DNA of 64,000 bases from Lepidodermella squamata. Lineage: Eukaryota; Gastrotricha. The translations under genes and the position numbers were made by a program. Positions 9,537 to 20,775 of this stretch are shown piece after piece. The stretch lies in assembly GCA_047495785.1 (NCBI GenBank), contig JBLDXI010000011.1, forward strand, positions 434,001 through 498,000, read 5' to 3'. Under the pieces are notes generated by a model. The model searched no databases, was not told the DNA's origin, and saw only the letters and a program-made list of their open reading frames with translations. How positions within the stretch are numbered: position 1 is the stretch's first letter; every line of letters starts with the position of its first letter.

Positions 9537-12147
9537 ATTCACCCTCAAGTTCCCAAGTTCCGAATAATTATATTTCTACACCAATTCAACCTGGCTGACG
9601 TGCTATTTGCTGAAACCGGTAAGAATATGTTCACATTTGCTTAGTTCGATCTTGCGGATCAATGCATTTTCCAGGCTCTGTTGCCAACGGCGGAGCTGGC
9701 ATTGCCGATGATGTAAGAAAGCTGTTTCCCTCCAATTCGATTCATCATTCAGGTTTTCTATAGCTTGGGAGGATTCGCCGCAAAATCAATGTGACACCAC
9801 CCACTAAAAAATCTTATCTTTCCGCTCATGCCTGGAAAGACCAAGCTGGAACTATTAGAGAGGTAAAGTTTTTTACAGGTGACATATCATTTGCAAAATC
9901 TCTAATCTCTATAGTATCAACTGCTGAAATGTATCACTATTCCATTCATGGTTAAAGTCCTCGACGTGATGATCACAAATTCGTACACGGCTATTGTTAT
10001 TGAAAGCTACGGCTTTGGTAGGTGGCAAATATGTCTATTCATGACGCTGGAATAAAAGCAACTTCAGTGTTTCGACGTGTTCAAGATTGTATTCAAAATT
10101 AAGACCTCTTAAAAAAAACTAGAGGCTAGGAGTCTTTTCTCGCTATATTAGCGTTATACAGTTGGGCAAATGGCGGCAGTTGGTAGGGTCGAGCACAGCA
10201 TTGTCATTGAAAAGTGAAACGTGTTCCAATTCAATTTCCCAATTAAAGTTGCCAAGGGAATTGCGTGCTTTCGATGGACTTCGAACCCAGGGGCGTAACT
10301 AGCCGGGGAAAAATTGCCAAAAAATTAAAAGTTATGTTCTTCCTACTTCTCAAAATTGATGCCTTTCGAACTAGGGGGAGTGTAATGCTCACGGAAGGTA
10401 TAAAGCTTGATGTCAACCAGGCTTTTCTGTTAAAGTTTGAAGCATGTTTAGGGTATTTCTGAGGCAAAAATAAAATAAAAACCATTATCTGAAGCTTGCT
10501 TCGCTCGCGAGTGGCTGATTCCTGAGGGAATCTTGATTTAGTCTACGAAACTGGGGGGGGGGCAGCCTTGGGGCCAGCACATCTTTTCTACGTATTTGCG
10601 GCCCCGAATTTTTCAGACCAAAGGGTCCCCCTGTGGTACCCTGAGTGGATTTTTCCTGCTGGTGGGGCCGGTCGGTGCCCCCCCCCCCTTAGTTACGCCC
10701 CTGCCTTGGTCGTTCCTAGCATCGGCGTCATTCAGCGTGGCTGTCGAGTTGGGCCAGCTGGTACTGATGAGACCTTGGTTAGTCGCGAAAAACTCTGTTC
10801 TGATCTTCGCTTGTTGATTCCTCGGCTGAGTTGAGGTCAGAGAAAGATTTGTAATACCGGGAATGTAGTGGGCTTGGCGATTAGTATATTTACCAGGGAT
10901 TGTTAGCTCAGCATACATTTACGAGTCCTGTTTCCTGTTTCATGGGGCGGGTCGATTGTTCTGTTCTGATGTTGTGAACAGCTATCTTGAGATTTCGAGT
11001 CCGTTGTCGCTGAAGTTGGCGATAATTTCAGCATCTTCGTTTGAGTGCAACCTGACTAGAAGCCATAAATTCATATAATTACGCACAGGCTCGGATCTTT
11101 CATCTTATTTGGCTCAGTCAAAAGAACCTATCTCAGAAAATACGATTAGGACTTGGGCTGCTCAGCTTGTGATAGCAATTCGATCTCTTCATGATAACGA
11201 AATCGTTCACATGGATATACGACCCTCGGTATGAATTGATCTTAACCCCAAATCCTAACTGGCTCATGTTTTGCAGAACATTTTCCTCGCTGTTAATGGC
11301 ACTTTGAAACTCGGAGACTTTGGGCTGGCAAAACGGAAATGGTTAGCAATCAAACTTCGCACAAATAATGTCAACAGTTTTGCCATGTTACTATCATAGC
11401 TTGGAATCACTTCCGAATCTCGAACAGGGAGAAGCAGTTTACGTCGCCCCAGAGCTATGGAAAAAGCAAACGTTATCTGCGCAATCCGACATTTGGTCTT
11501 TGGGAGTTACATTATTCGAAATGGCTAGCTTAAAATCGCCAGCTTACACGGTAGAACTTGGTGAAACTTACGAAATGGCAATAGCAAGGTTCGCCGATTT
11601 AAATATTAGGAGCATGCTCTAAAGCATTCACATTTCTTATCATTCAGATGGAAGAATAGGTCTATACCTGAGATTTACAGTTCAGATCTTCGCAATCTAA
11701 TCCAATCTATGCTCAATGATGACCCTGCGTTGAGGCCGTCAGCTCATCAACTTCTTTCAAACGACATTTTAGCCGATAAAGTAAAAGAAGCCTTAGAGAT
11801 GAATGGTAAGTCATCAAACCATCATTTCCTGCCAATTAATTTGCGATTTGAAGGTTGCGACAAAGAAAGCGATTCTTTAGGTTGCTCAACGATTTCTTCT
11901 CTGCCAAAACAAGTCTCTTCAAGTTCAGTCGTTACCATGGTAAGCCATCAATTTCATCTGAAGTAGTGCAATCATCTACATTTTTGCTGCGGTTTCAGAA
12001 TAATAGGAATCAAGGACTAAGCGAGGAGAAAAGAATCGGGATTCAAAATCAATTGATCCTGATTTTACAGGCTCACCACCAAGCGTCACAGGAATACACC
12101 GCTTGCAGCAGCGATTACGCAACGCAAATAATGCGCATGCAGCGTGA
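9537..12147 (+). CDS. Wee1/Myt1-like protein kinase, 5' end unresolved
   Basis: Exons read by frame continuity: 9537?-9618, 9675-9712, 9764-9862, 9915-10017, 11089-11228, 11277-11341, 11400-11588, 11648-11805, 11854-11939 and 12007-12147. Apart from one 1071-bp intron the introns are 48-67 bp. The N-lobe reads IREYQLLKCITIPFMVKVLDV and IVIESYGF. The C-lobe has LHDNEIVHMDIRPSNIFL, LGDFGLA, VYVAPELW, SDIWSLGVTLFEMA and LNDDPALRPSAHQLL. HMD in place of HRD, with the [IV]-H-M-D-I-[KR]-P-S-N-I-F pattern, is typical of Wee1/Myt1 kinases, which phosphorylate cyclin-dependent kinases. Catalytic Asp, Asn and DFG are kept, so activity is likely. The glycine loop and beta-3 Lys are weak, and no start ATG could be joined. 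The donor at 11589 (GTTCGC) is unusual. Confidence 0.75.
10288..10703. mobile_element. Miniature inverted-repeat element in a kinase intron
   Basis: Terminal inverted repeats CAGGGGCGTAACTA (10288-10301) and its complement (10690-10703) bound a segment containing a G-run (about 10553-10561) and a C-run (about 10679-10688) near the right side. The hAT-like CAGGGG start suggests that superfamily, but the flanking 8-mers TTCGAACC and CCTTGGTC differ, so no target duplication supports it. The element explains much of the one oversized intron (10018-11088) of the kinase gene. Confidence 0.55.
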
Positions 12148-13458
12148 GTGCACAAGGTGGCGCACGCGCGCTTGACTTGCAACATAAATATTTTAAACGC
12201 AACCGTATTCAACCAAAGTGCAGCAGGAATTAACCAACCAGAAACACGATTTTTACAATATTGTAACAGGCATTTGAACCGCTTAAAAAACATTTTGGCT
12301 GGCAATATTTGCTGCCGCCATGGTTTTCATTAACGATTTTCAGACTTTTCATCAAAAAATTGCCGTCAGCTAAAAGCTCGCTGCGCTCGCATCTATGTAG
12401 TTTGGGCTTAATTTTGGTCAATGAAAAATATCCCCTCTCCCCTCCAACTATTAAGAGAAGTGTTTTGGTGCTTGGCACGCGACCGCTAAATTAAAAAATC
12501 CCCCAAAAAATCTTTAACCTTCGAAACTGCAACAAGTCATTTTACGGGACAGCCGGGGCGATGATGACAGCAGTGGTGCTGATGTAGTGGTTATTTATAT
12601 TGATGTCGAAATAAAGGTGGCCGTCGACGACACTGCCAAAATATATGTATAACACCAAATGTTACGGTTATTCCGGTGAGCTAGACCTTACACGTGGATG
12701 CCGCCTGCAATTATCAGCAATTACCCCTTCTTATTCTCGGTGTGATCGACCGGATCCGGAAATTCCACTCAACAGCTGTAGAGCTACTAAGAGTGGTTTC
12801 GTGTGGGTTTATCCACTTCAACCACTCGATGTCGACATTAAGTCCACCTTAATCCGTCTTTGTTTACACAGGGACGCAACATGCTGGGCGCACGGTCATT
12901 ACCTGTGATCGCAGCGGCGTGTCTTTGAAGTCTTGTAAGGCGGCCAAATTGCTCAATAATTAGATGAAGCGTGCCCGGTGCCCATCATTTCTGCCCGTTA
13001 CCGAATTTATGACTGGCATACTTTGGACGAGGTAGAATAAGGGTAGAATGGGCTCGTTTCAAATTTCCGGACCGATTACATTGGCCGGAAAATGACCGTC
13101 GTCGAAGTCTGGCAGTCCAAGGCGGCGCCCGCTTTGGCACCAGTGGAGGCGATGCCGTTGGACTTGCCACGAAGCTGCCGAAGCCCACATCGACTTTATC
13201 GACGGCGTCATGGGGGAGGGGTGGGGGTAGCTCTGCCGGTCGTAAACGGTAGCGTCGAGCCTGGCTGTGCTTGTAAGACGGGTTACAAGAAAGGCGGCCG
13301 GGCAGGCATTATCAGTACAACCACGTGACCCGAAAAAATGCAGGGGCAATAATTGCACTTTTTTGTTGAATCACTGTTGAAATATCACTGTTGCCATTCG
13401 CTCGGCTTCGAGATTGATTCGGGCCGCCGTCGGATTCCTACTAATGCAGCTAAGCTAA
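12148..13458. other. Intergenic, no gene recognised
   Basis: No gene was recognised. The segment at about 13090-13170 (ATGACCGTCGTCGAAG...) is a degenerate copy of 13458-13550, which indicates an old local duplication upstream of the TAZ1-KIX-RING gene. Confidence 0.45.
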
Positions 13459-13767
13459 TGACCGTTGTTGAAGGCAAGCGTAAGCGGGGTAGGCAGTCGA
13501 AGGCGGCGAACGCTCTCCAACGAACTCCGGCTCCGATTAAGGTGGCGCCCTTGGTGTTTGCCGAAATTTTTAGAAATTTCGACTGAGTTTGTCTTATTAT
13601 TGTTGAAAATGATATTTCTAGGAAATAAATGGCTGTGCTGCGCTCCGGTTAATTTGTGTTGCACTTGGGTGAAATCATGTTGCGCGCTGTGTAAATAATG
13701 ATGCGCGTGTTACGCTTATTTATTTCCTGCTGCACTTTGGTATATCGTGTTACGCTGTGGTTTTCAG

Positions 13768-14757
13768 CGGATTTTACATGCTCATAAGTGTACAAAACGA
13801 CATGCTATGGCAAAGGCGATTGCAGCAAGTGTTGCTGGTACTGCGACAAACCCGACTTTTCCGAACTGTAGAGTCGCTTTTTGTCAACGAATGAAAGAGG
13901 TGATAAGCCACGTGAGAGGCTGCAGCGATGATAAATCTTGTCTGTGTAAGTTTGAATTTTAAATTTATTTTCGAATGCTCAATGTTGAATCGATTGTAGA
14001 CAAAAGCTGCCTGTCTACGCGACAAATAATCAAGCATTGGCAGTCGTGCAATGACGAGGAGTGCCCCGTGTGTAAGGAAGTTAGGATGCTGAGTCTCTTG
14101 TCGAAGCCAGTTTTCGACTCGAAAGTGTTGCGAAAAACAACGAGTGATGCTATCCCTGTGCATCATTCCGTTATTCCCATTCAAGCTAATATTGCATCAA
14201 CCTGGCAGAAAGAATTCGGCACTGCAGCTAGACAGGCTGCGATCGATAAATTTATCGAAGAATTAAGGTTGAGCAGCGGTGGCTACAGCGACCTGGAGGC
14301 TTTGCGCAAGTTTGCCGTGCAAACCGAAGCTGAAATTTACACCCGGGCTGATACATCTGAGCGGTACTTCTTTTTACTGGCTGAGAAGCTGTACACTGCT
14401 TCGAAGGAACTTTTGCATACTGGAGGAAATAGTAAGTGTTGATGACATTCTCTTAACACCTTTTCAAGTTTTGTTTTTCATCAGTGGACAAAGACAATGC
14501 AAATGATGAGAAGCATCAATGCCCGATTTGTTACTTGGACATCGTAAAACTCGGTTGCAGTTCGAGACGATTGATTTGTGGGCATGGTAAAATTAAAGTC
14601 GATGATAGAATTACCTCTTCCTTATATTGATGGTTTTCTAGTTTACCATATGGCCTGCATCAACCGCTGGCTCAGAGAGAGTGACAGTTGCCCAACCTGC
14701 AGAGCTATTGTACAGTCGCGTTCAACAAGTACACAGCAGATAGCTACAAATGCTTGA
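13768..14757 (+). CDS. TAZ1-KIX-RING fusion protein (CBP/p300-like modules plus RING-H2)
   Basis: Exons 13768-13945, 14000-14431, 14485-14586 and 14642-14757 join with consistent phases through introns of 53-55 bp. The first two exons form a TAZ1 zinc finger: HAHKC, C-x4-C, then VISHVRGC-x5-C-x4-C, then IIKHWQSC-x4-CPVC, with the CBP ligand spacing throughout and a 13-residue insertion in the first loop. A KIX domain follows (STWQKEF... to RYFFLLAEKLYTASKELL). A RING-H2 closes the protein: CPIC, then CGHVYHMAC and CPTC. In CBP/p300, TAZ1 and KIX bind activation domains, and RING-H2 domains recruit ubiquitin-conjugating enzymes. No acetyltransferase or bromodomain is present. A likely first exon starts at ATG 13459 (basic KRKRGRQSK) and may splice from about 13542, giving roughly 303 residues. 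AATAAA lies at 14840. Confidence 0.85.
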
Positions 14758-15687
14758 TATTCGAGCTACTACCATTTAAAAATCATCATTGTGATTGAAT
14801 TATTATTCAAGAGCTGATTGTAAACTTATTTGCCGCGAAAATAAATATTATCCAAGTCCGTAGCGAAATAATCGGTAGTAACTATGAGCGTCGTGCTCAC
14901 GCGTGGATACCACCTTATAGTAATATCAGTCCGCTCACTGCGAGCTAATTTATAACGATACCATTGTTATCCGTCGCAAGATTCGATACGCATGACTGCC
15001 TGCGTGGTTTATTAATGACACTGCTTGGGGCCAAGCCCGATTTAGGGCCGGGCCGCGTGCTGTCGGGTAACGGCACTTTGCTACTCCTTTGCCATTCAAC
15101 GAATTTTACTACCAAATCTCGCTTGACTGCACGAGGTATCGGCCCGAACACGGCGGAGAGAAATGGGAACCAGAGCTATTGTTGATCGCTCACGCAGTGC
15201 CAGTGTACGAAGTAAAACCTTTGAGGTGGGGTTACCTCGGTCATTCAGCGTATTGTCTAAAACATATCGCTGAAGTACGGAAAAATGCAGAAACATCGTT
15301 GTCGTTGTCGCTCTGTCCATCCCATTCAACCGGGAAGGTCCTCATCGCGATCATAAGAATCATCACGCAGGCAAGGCCCCGATCAAAGCTGTGCGCCTAT
15401 TTTTTTGAGGAAATTAAAATCAAAGCCAACGTCGATAAATTCTGCCAATCACGGCGTTTGGCGCGGCTGTTTCAGATCCAGATTGAGACGGCAATGTTTC
15501 ACACCTACGAATCGATTATAGCTGCTCATAAGCTGTATATCATAGAAATATTTCATCGGATATTAAAATGTGTGCGACTAAAGCATCTTGCACTGTTTAT
15601 TCTTTATTCCAGCTAGGAAATATAGAGCACTGAGCATGATAACAGAAGCACCGAACTTTAGATTCTAAGGATTTTAGAATTAAATTC
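14758..15687. other. Intergenic; one unassigned open frame
   Basis: An open frame at about 15089-15616 on the plus strand shows no recognisable domain and no ATG at its start. I see no splice pattern that would connect it to either neighbour. The right end is upstream of the Cys-loop gene at 15688. Confidence 0.4.
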
Positions 15688-17054
15688 ATGATGTTCCTGT
15701 TCTTATACATGATTTTCGCGCTTTCAAATAGCGCCAATGGGGATCTGAGCTTTCAAGAATTAACTTCTATTGACGAAATATTCCGAAGTTCATGCCCACT
15801 TGCTCTGTACAAACGGCTGCCAAATCACTTCATCAGCAGCCACGGACCCATGAACGTAGAGCAAATCAGCATTCATATTGCAGCGCCTGTCGATATTCAC
15901 GACACCGAGAGCCAGCTATCAATTATGGCTTCGGTAGACGTAAAGTGGAGATGGCCGTGCGATTTGAACGCGTTTTGTAGCAACCTCGCTGCTGCTAAAA
16001 TTACCGAAACGAAGTGCGATGCGATGGCTAAATTAGGGTTATCAATTGATGCGTCACAGGAGGAAATTGCCGCCAAATATGCAGATGATCCATCATTCAA
16101 GCTTGATCACGAAGTATTAGCAAAATATGAGTTCTCACTCGATGAACCTATCGACGAAATTTGGACACCGATTATCTATCACAAGAATGCTGTCTCTAAT
16201 CCTAATGCCATTATGGAGTAAGTCTTGGAATTTCCTATTTTCTTTCTAGGACCTGTGGGGGAAAAGCTTCAAAAACTGCGGCTCATATTAAATTAAGTTT
16301 TAAGCCTAAAGCATAAGTTTTTTACAGGGCGGTGTCACAGTCGAAAGCTGAAGTCTTCATGTTTTCCGGCTATTCAACGTGGCATACTCGAGGAAAGTTG
16401 GAATCTCACTGCTTTGACAACTCGAAAATATCGCAATTTCCCTTCGATCACTTCGAGTGCGTCATTATCTTGCATGGAGATAATTTTGTTCTTCGTTCTT
16501 CTGACAAGCTTCACGTGCGAATGTACTTTGAGCCCGATGACGAAGTTGCCAACGTTTGGATATTCAAACGCTATTACAATGAGTCGTGCTCTCTTTACGA
16601 TTGCTTTGTAAAGTTGTCCTTCGAACGAAAGCCAAGTTTTATCATTCAGAAAGTCATCCTACCCTGCTACATCCTGGCCCTGCTTCAAATCCTAAGCCTG
16701 CTGATGCCTGCTCGAATGCCAGATCGGCCCGTTTATAGCATCACAGTCCTTCTGGCTTTCTTCGTCATTTTCAGTATGATTTTCGAGGCGATTCCGCAAA
16801 CATCAGAGCCTGTTTACCTGGCAATTTTAATCGAGACAAAGATAGGAATAGCAACGCTTGTTACCCTGTACACCCTGGTTACAATCCGTTTAGCAAAGCG
16901 ACGTTTGTTCAAACAACTGCTTGTGGACAAAAGTTGCATTTCGTTAACAGTCATCGATATCATCGACTGGATAGCAGCTATCATTGTAGTAGCCGTATCA
17001 TGCATTATCGATGGATTCCTTTTATTCAAAATGCTGAAAGGCAACGATTCTTAG
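15688..17054 (+). CDS. Cys-loop ligand-gated channel subunit, short M3-M4 loop
   Basis: Exons 15688-16217 and 16328-17054 give 418 residues. A signal peptide (MMFLFLYMIFALSNSANG) precedes a ligand-binding domain with WRWPCDLNAF and IWTPIIYHKNA. The Cys-loop is C-x15-C with FPFD, two residues longer than the canonical 13. Four helices follow. In M2 the pattern DRPVYSITVLLAFFVI...FEAIPQ keeps the 9' Leu gate, Asp at -1' and Glu at 20', and lacks the Pro-Ala insertion of anion channels, so it is probably cation-selective. The M3-M4 linker is only about 20 residues. Relative to its sisters it has an extra block of about 34 residues late in exon 1. There is no vicinal Cys pair, so the ligand is unknown. 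A polyadenylation signal lies near 17097. Confidence 0.88.
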
Positions 17055-18013
17055 AATGCTATAAAATATTATTAGAACACAGAAAATCGAAATTTAAAAT
17101 AAAGTAACTAAGAACTAAGATTTTCCGAGCATTAGTTGATGTTGCGGGGCTGATTTTTCTCATTATTTTTATCGCAACATGAAATAAATGACGCTGAATT
17201 AACTCTTTTGGATAATCGATAACCATAAAACGATCTTAAAATTTGCAAAACCCTTAAACGTTGGCTAAAATGTTGATCTGCAATATTAAATTGAGTGCTT
17301 CTCAAAACGGATATCTCCGTTGTTCACCAAATGTTGCATGCATATAGAACGCGAACTGCTCTTTCACGTGGTATAAGATTTGACTTGGGCAATTGCTGCT
17401 CAGTCTTGATCTCATCAAAATAAATGAAACCAACGGTTGGGTTGCCCACCTCTTATACCACGTGAAAGAGCAGTTCGCGTTCTATATGCATGCAACATTT
17501 GGTGAACAACGGAGATATCCTTTTGAGAAATTCAGCTTTGAATAAACATTGAGATTCTGAAATTTTAGCTTGAGTGTCATTTATTTATCTATGGAATCAC
17601 CCGTATCGTAAAATTGTATCATGCAGCTTCTGGTCGTGGCTTTTTCAAAGAAAACTATGTTGATTCGGATATCTAATCCTTGCCTGATCTCGGTAAATCA
17701 GTTTAGACATGAGATTAGTAAAGCGGGGTACCGAAGAGAAGGAATTACACAATTTTTTACAGTTCAGTTTAGTAAATGTTAGTCCCGCCAGTTCTTCAAC
17801 GTCAAAAAATGCTCTGTATTTTGTTTTTATTCGACCAATAATTCGATATTTCGACCGGATATCACGAACTGCCACGCTAGAGGCGTCGCAGAGCGCAGAA
17901 ATAATGGAAAAGTGCATGGCGAATGCGGATATTCAGGAACAACCCTGCAAATATTGTGAAACTCTCTATTTTATTTCGAAAAACGTTCACAGAAATTAGA
18001 GGCGCTTCAAACA
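17055..18013. other. Intergenic with a large perfect palindrome
   Basis: Apart from the inverted repeat at 17309-17520, no gene or element was recognised. Reading frames at 17645-17999 are short and look like chance. Confidence 0.5.
17309..17520. repeat. Perfect 69-bp inverted repeat with 74-bp spacer
   Basis: The arms 17309-17377 and 17452-17520 are exact reverse complements over 69 bp. Weaker complementarity continues outward for some 20-30 bp. Transcribed, it would form a long double-stranded hairpin. It may be a young foldback element or a hairpin small-RNA source. I see no flanking target duplication. Confidence 0.9.
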
Positions 18014-19711
18014 ATGGAATTTCCACTGCTGGTTTACGTACTGGTTTCTTCACTGGCGTCTCTAATCCACGCAAATATGCGTTTCGATGAAGTTGATACG
18101 ATTCATCGAATATTCCGGCATTCCTGTCCATTCGCTCTGTACAAATGGCTGCCTAATTATCTTACAAAGAGCAGTGAAGATTCGAGTAAGCGAATTGACA
18201 TCAACGTCCAGATAGACGTGCGAGCGCCCGTTGATATCCAAGACACTAACCGAAGACTGTCACTTTTCAGTAATGTATACGTCTCATGGCAATGGCCGTG
18301 CGATTTTGAAGTGTTCCATCAGAATCTCGCAGCTGCGAACGTCACTGGCGGCGATTTGCAAGATTTCTTCATGGATACGTCCCTTGACGAAGTGTGGGGA
18401 CCAACCATCATGCACCATAATGCAGTTGCTAATTCTGCGGCTATAATGGAGTGAGTTGAAACCAGTTTTTCGATTTTGCGAACGCGACGAATTGTTAAAA
18501 CAGCCAAGGGTGGACTCGATTCTCAGACATATCCTGGGATTCTCAAGCGGGGTAAATTCCATGAGCGAACAATTTTTCGGACAGTATACGAAGTACAGGG
18601 GGAGTAAGGGTGCCGTACATAAGAGCTCGAGAGGTCCTGGCAAAAAAACTCGGAAACAAATCAAAGGGGACCCTTTTGGTCCAAAATACCTTCCACCCTA
18701 GGGATCAAGATTATGGTTCTAGGTATGAAAAACATTTGGTGGGGAAACTTGAAACCAACCGAATTTTATTCCGGCCCTGAATGTAAAAGTGATATCTTTT
18801 GTAGGACCTTGACGAAAAAAACGAAAACAGTTTCATTTTGTCTCAAAACTTAAACCTGAGGACTTCTTAGCTTTCCTTAGCAAACTTGTAATCGAAACTT
18901 GTCGCATTTGTCGATTGTTGTTGTATTATCAGTCAATAAAACGTCCCTTTTTGCCATGATTTGTGCATGAATCACTAATTACACACTGTAAATTTTCAGG
19001 TCTATAATGCGTTCGAACGTTCGAGTCAACATGTTTACCGGCGACTCTTGGTGGTCTAGTTCAGGCTTGTTGGAATCTCAATGCCCAGAAAACTCGAATA
19101 TCGCGCAATTTCCATTCGATAGCTTTGAATGTGACATTATTTACGCGATATTTTACGATGTCAGATTCTCATCTGCTCATGTGGTAACCGATTTCAAGCG
19201 AGGTGTCGGCGACGTTTGGACGTTGCAAGACTTCAATTATACTTACAGCGACGATATGTGCACTGTTCAGCTGTGCTTTCAGCGCAAGCCGGGTTTCATA
19301 ATCCAGCAAATCATCGTGCCCTGCTACATATTGGCTATTCTTCAGATTCTCGCCCTCATCATGCCAGCTAAAATGGCAGACCGGCCTGTTTACAGCATTA
19401 CAGTCCTTCTGTCGTATTTCGTCATTCTCAGCATGATCTTCGAGGCGATTCCACAGTCTTCAGAGCCCATTTACCTGGTTATTTTGATCGAAGTGAAAAT
19501 CACAATTGGAGCAGTAATTACATTGTACACCCTCATAACACTACGCTTGGCGAAGCGCGGCCTATCGAAGAAAAAAGTGACGAAGATTTTCTCCAATTCT
19601 ATCGCTGTCATCGATTTAATGGACATGGTTGCAGCGATCATTGTCGTTGCTTTATCAGCCATAATTGACGGAGTACTATTCAGAAAAATGCTTCAGGGAG
19701 ATAATCAGTGA
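18014..19711 (+). CDS. Cys-loop ligand-gated channel subunit, short M3-M4 loop
   Basis: Exons 18014-18450 and 19000-19711 give 382 residues. The intron (549 bp) splits the Glu codon after IM, the same position and phase as in the copy at 15688. A signal peptide (MEFPLLVYVLVSSLASLIHA) precedes the binding domain with WQWPCDFEVF and VWGPTIMHHNA, and a C-x15-C Cys-loop containing FPFD. M1 reads IIVPCYILAILQILAL. M2 reads DRPVYSITVLLSYFVI...FEAIPQ with 9' Leu, -1' Asp and 20' Glu. M4 reads VIDLMDMVAAIIVVALSAIIDGVLF. It is the closest intact relative of the M4 fragment at 27391. It is probably a cation channel subunit at the plasma membrane; ligand and partners are unknown. Confidence 0.88.
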
Positions 19712-20775
19712 ATGAACGGGGTTGAATTTTAATTAATTATTTTTTATTTATTTATTGTGTTCGCAATTGCATGTGCCGTTTAAATTTATGTCGAATCTCT
19801 TAATCAATTTGTTTCCAGCTTAGTTATATTTCTAAAAATCGTCGTCAAAATGTCAAAAACATTGATAGTAAAATTAAAGCTCACAGATAAACTAGTGCAG
19901 AATTTTTCAGTATAAAATGAAAATGTAAATCAGGCGTTTACCGAACGATTGTGTTTCAAGGCCGACACGGCAGATTTTATGGACATTTTCCGATGAGAAC
20001 TGTATGTTCTAGATTCTGAAGGCATCATTGACCGGACGATAGACACTCGCTTCTTCAAAATTGGCTGAGAAAGATGCTCTAAAAAGGTTGCCCATAACGA
20101 ACGACATACGATACTTCGTTCAAATATTATGCGTTAAATGTTCTCAACCGAAGCGAATTTGCGATATGATGAACGCGCCGCAATTTATCATGTATTGAAA
20201 CAATGCTGGAAAACACAGGATGGGGTCAAAGGGGTCGAACAATTGCGATTTTGAGCGCGGCGTTCTATATGGATGAAACTTAAATGCTTAAGACTGAACC
20301 CTTCTACTGTGTCCCTGTCATCCTATGATTTCATTCTTTGCAGTGTTCCAAGTACGGGGAAAGGGGGAGAATGACCCCCTGGCGGATAAAACTATTCCAA
20401 TTTCACGAATAACGTGAAGCGTAAAGGCCTCCACTTGTAATTAGCAAATTTTCGCCTCAAATAGTCCATTTACATCTGCGATCTGGACCGAATCGCACCA
20501 CTGCTTTAGGGAAGGGTTTCTTGAAAGAATGAGAAAATGAGAGAAATAAACTGAAACAAGCAAAATAGGGTAATCACCAGTATTATTTGCTCTGCTGTTT
20601 TAAACAGCTATCAACGAAGATTAAAGGAAAAGATGTGTCACTATTTTGACTATTTTGATAAAAAACCTCTCAGAGTACGTCTAATCACTCTTAAGAGCGC
20701 GCGGGTATTTTAGTGACAAAATGTCGTTTAAGTGAAAAAGGTTCCAGCAGATAGCTTCGAGTAAAACTTCGAAGT
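19712..20775. other. Intergenic, no gene recognised
   Basis: This is the 3' flank shared by the convergent Cys-loop and ankyrin genes. A segment near 20335-20370 resembles one near 1425-1450, so it is a dispersed repeat. Nothing else was seen. Confidence 0.5.

Noticed and set aside
15089-15616. 175-codon plus-strand frame
   Set aside because: No ATG at the start, no recognisable motif and no convincing splice link to neighbours. Left as unassigned.
17645-17999. Short frames between the palindrome and the second intact receptor gene
   Set aside because: No motif, no start context and both strands equally open.
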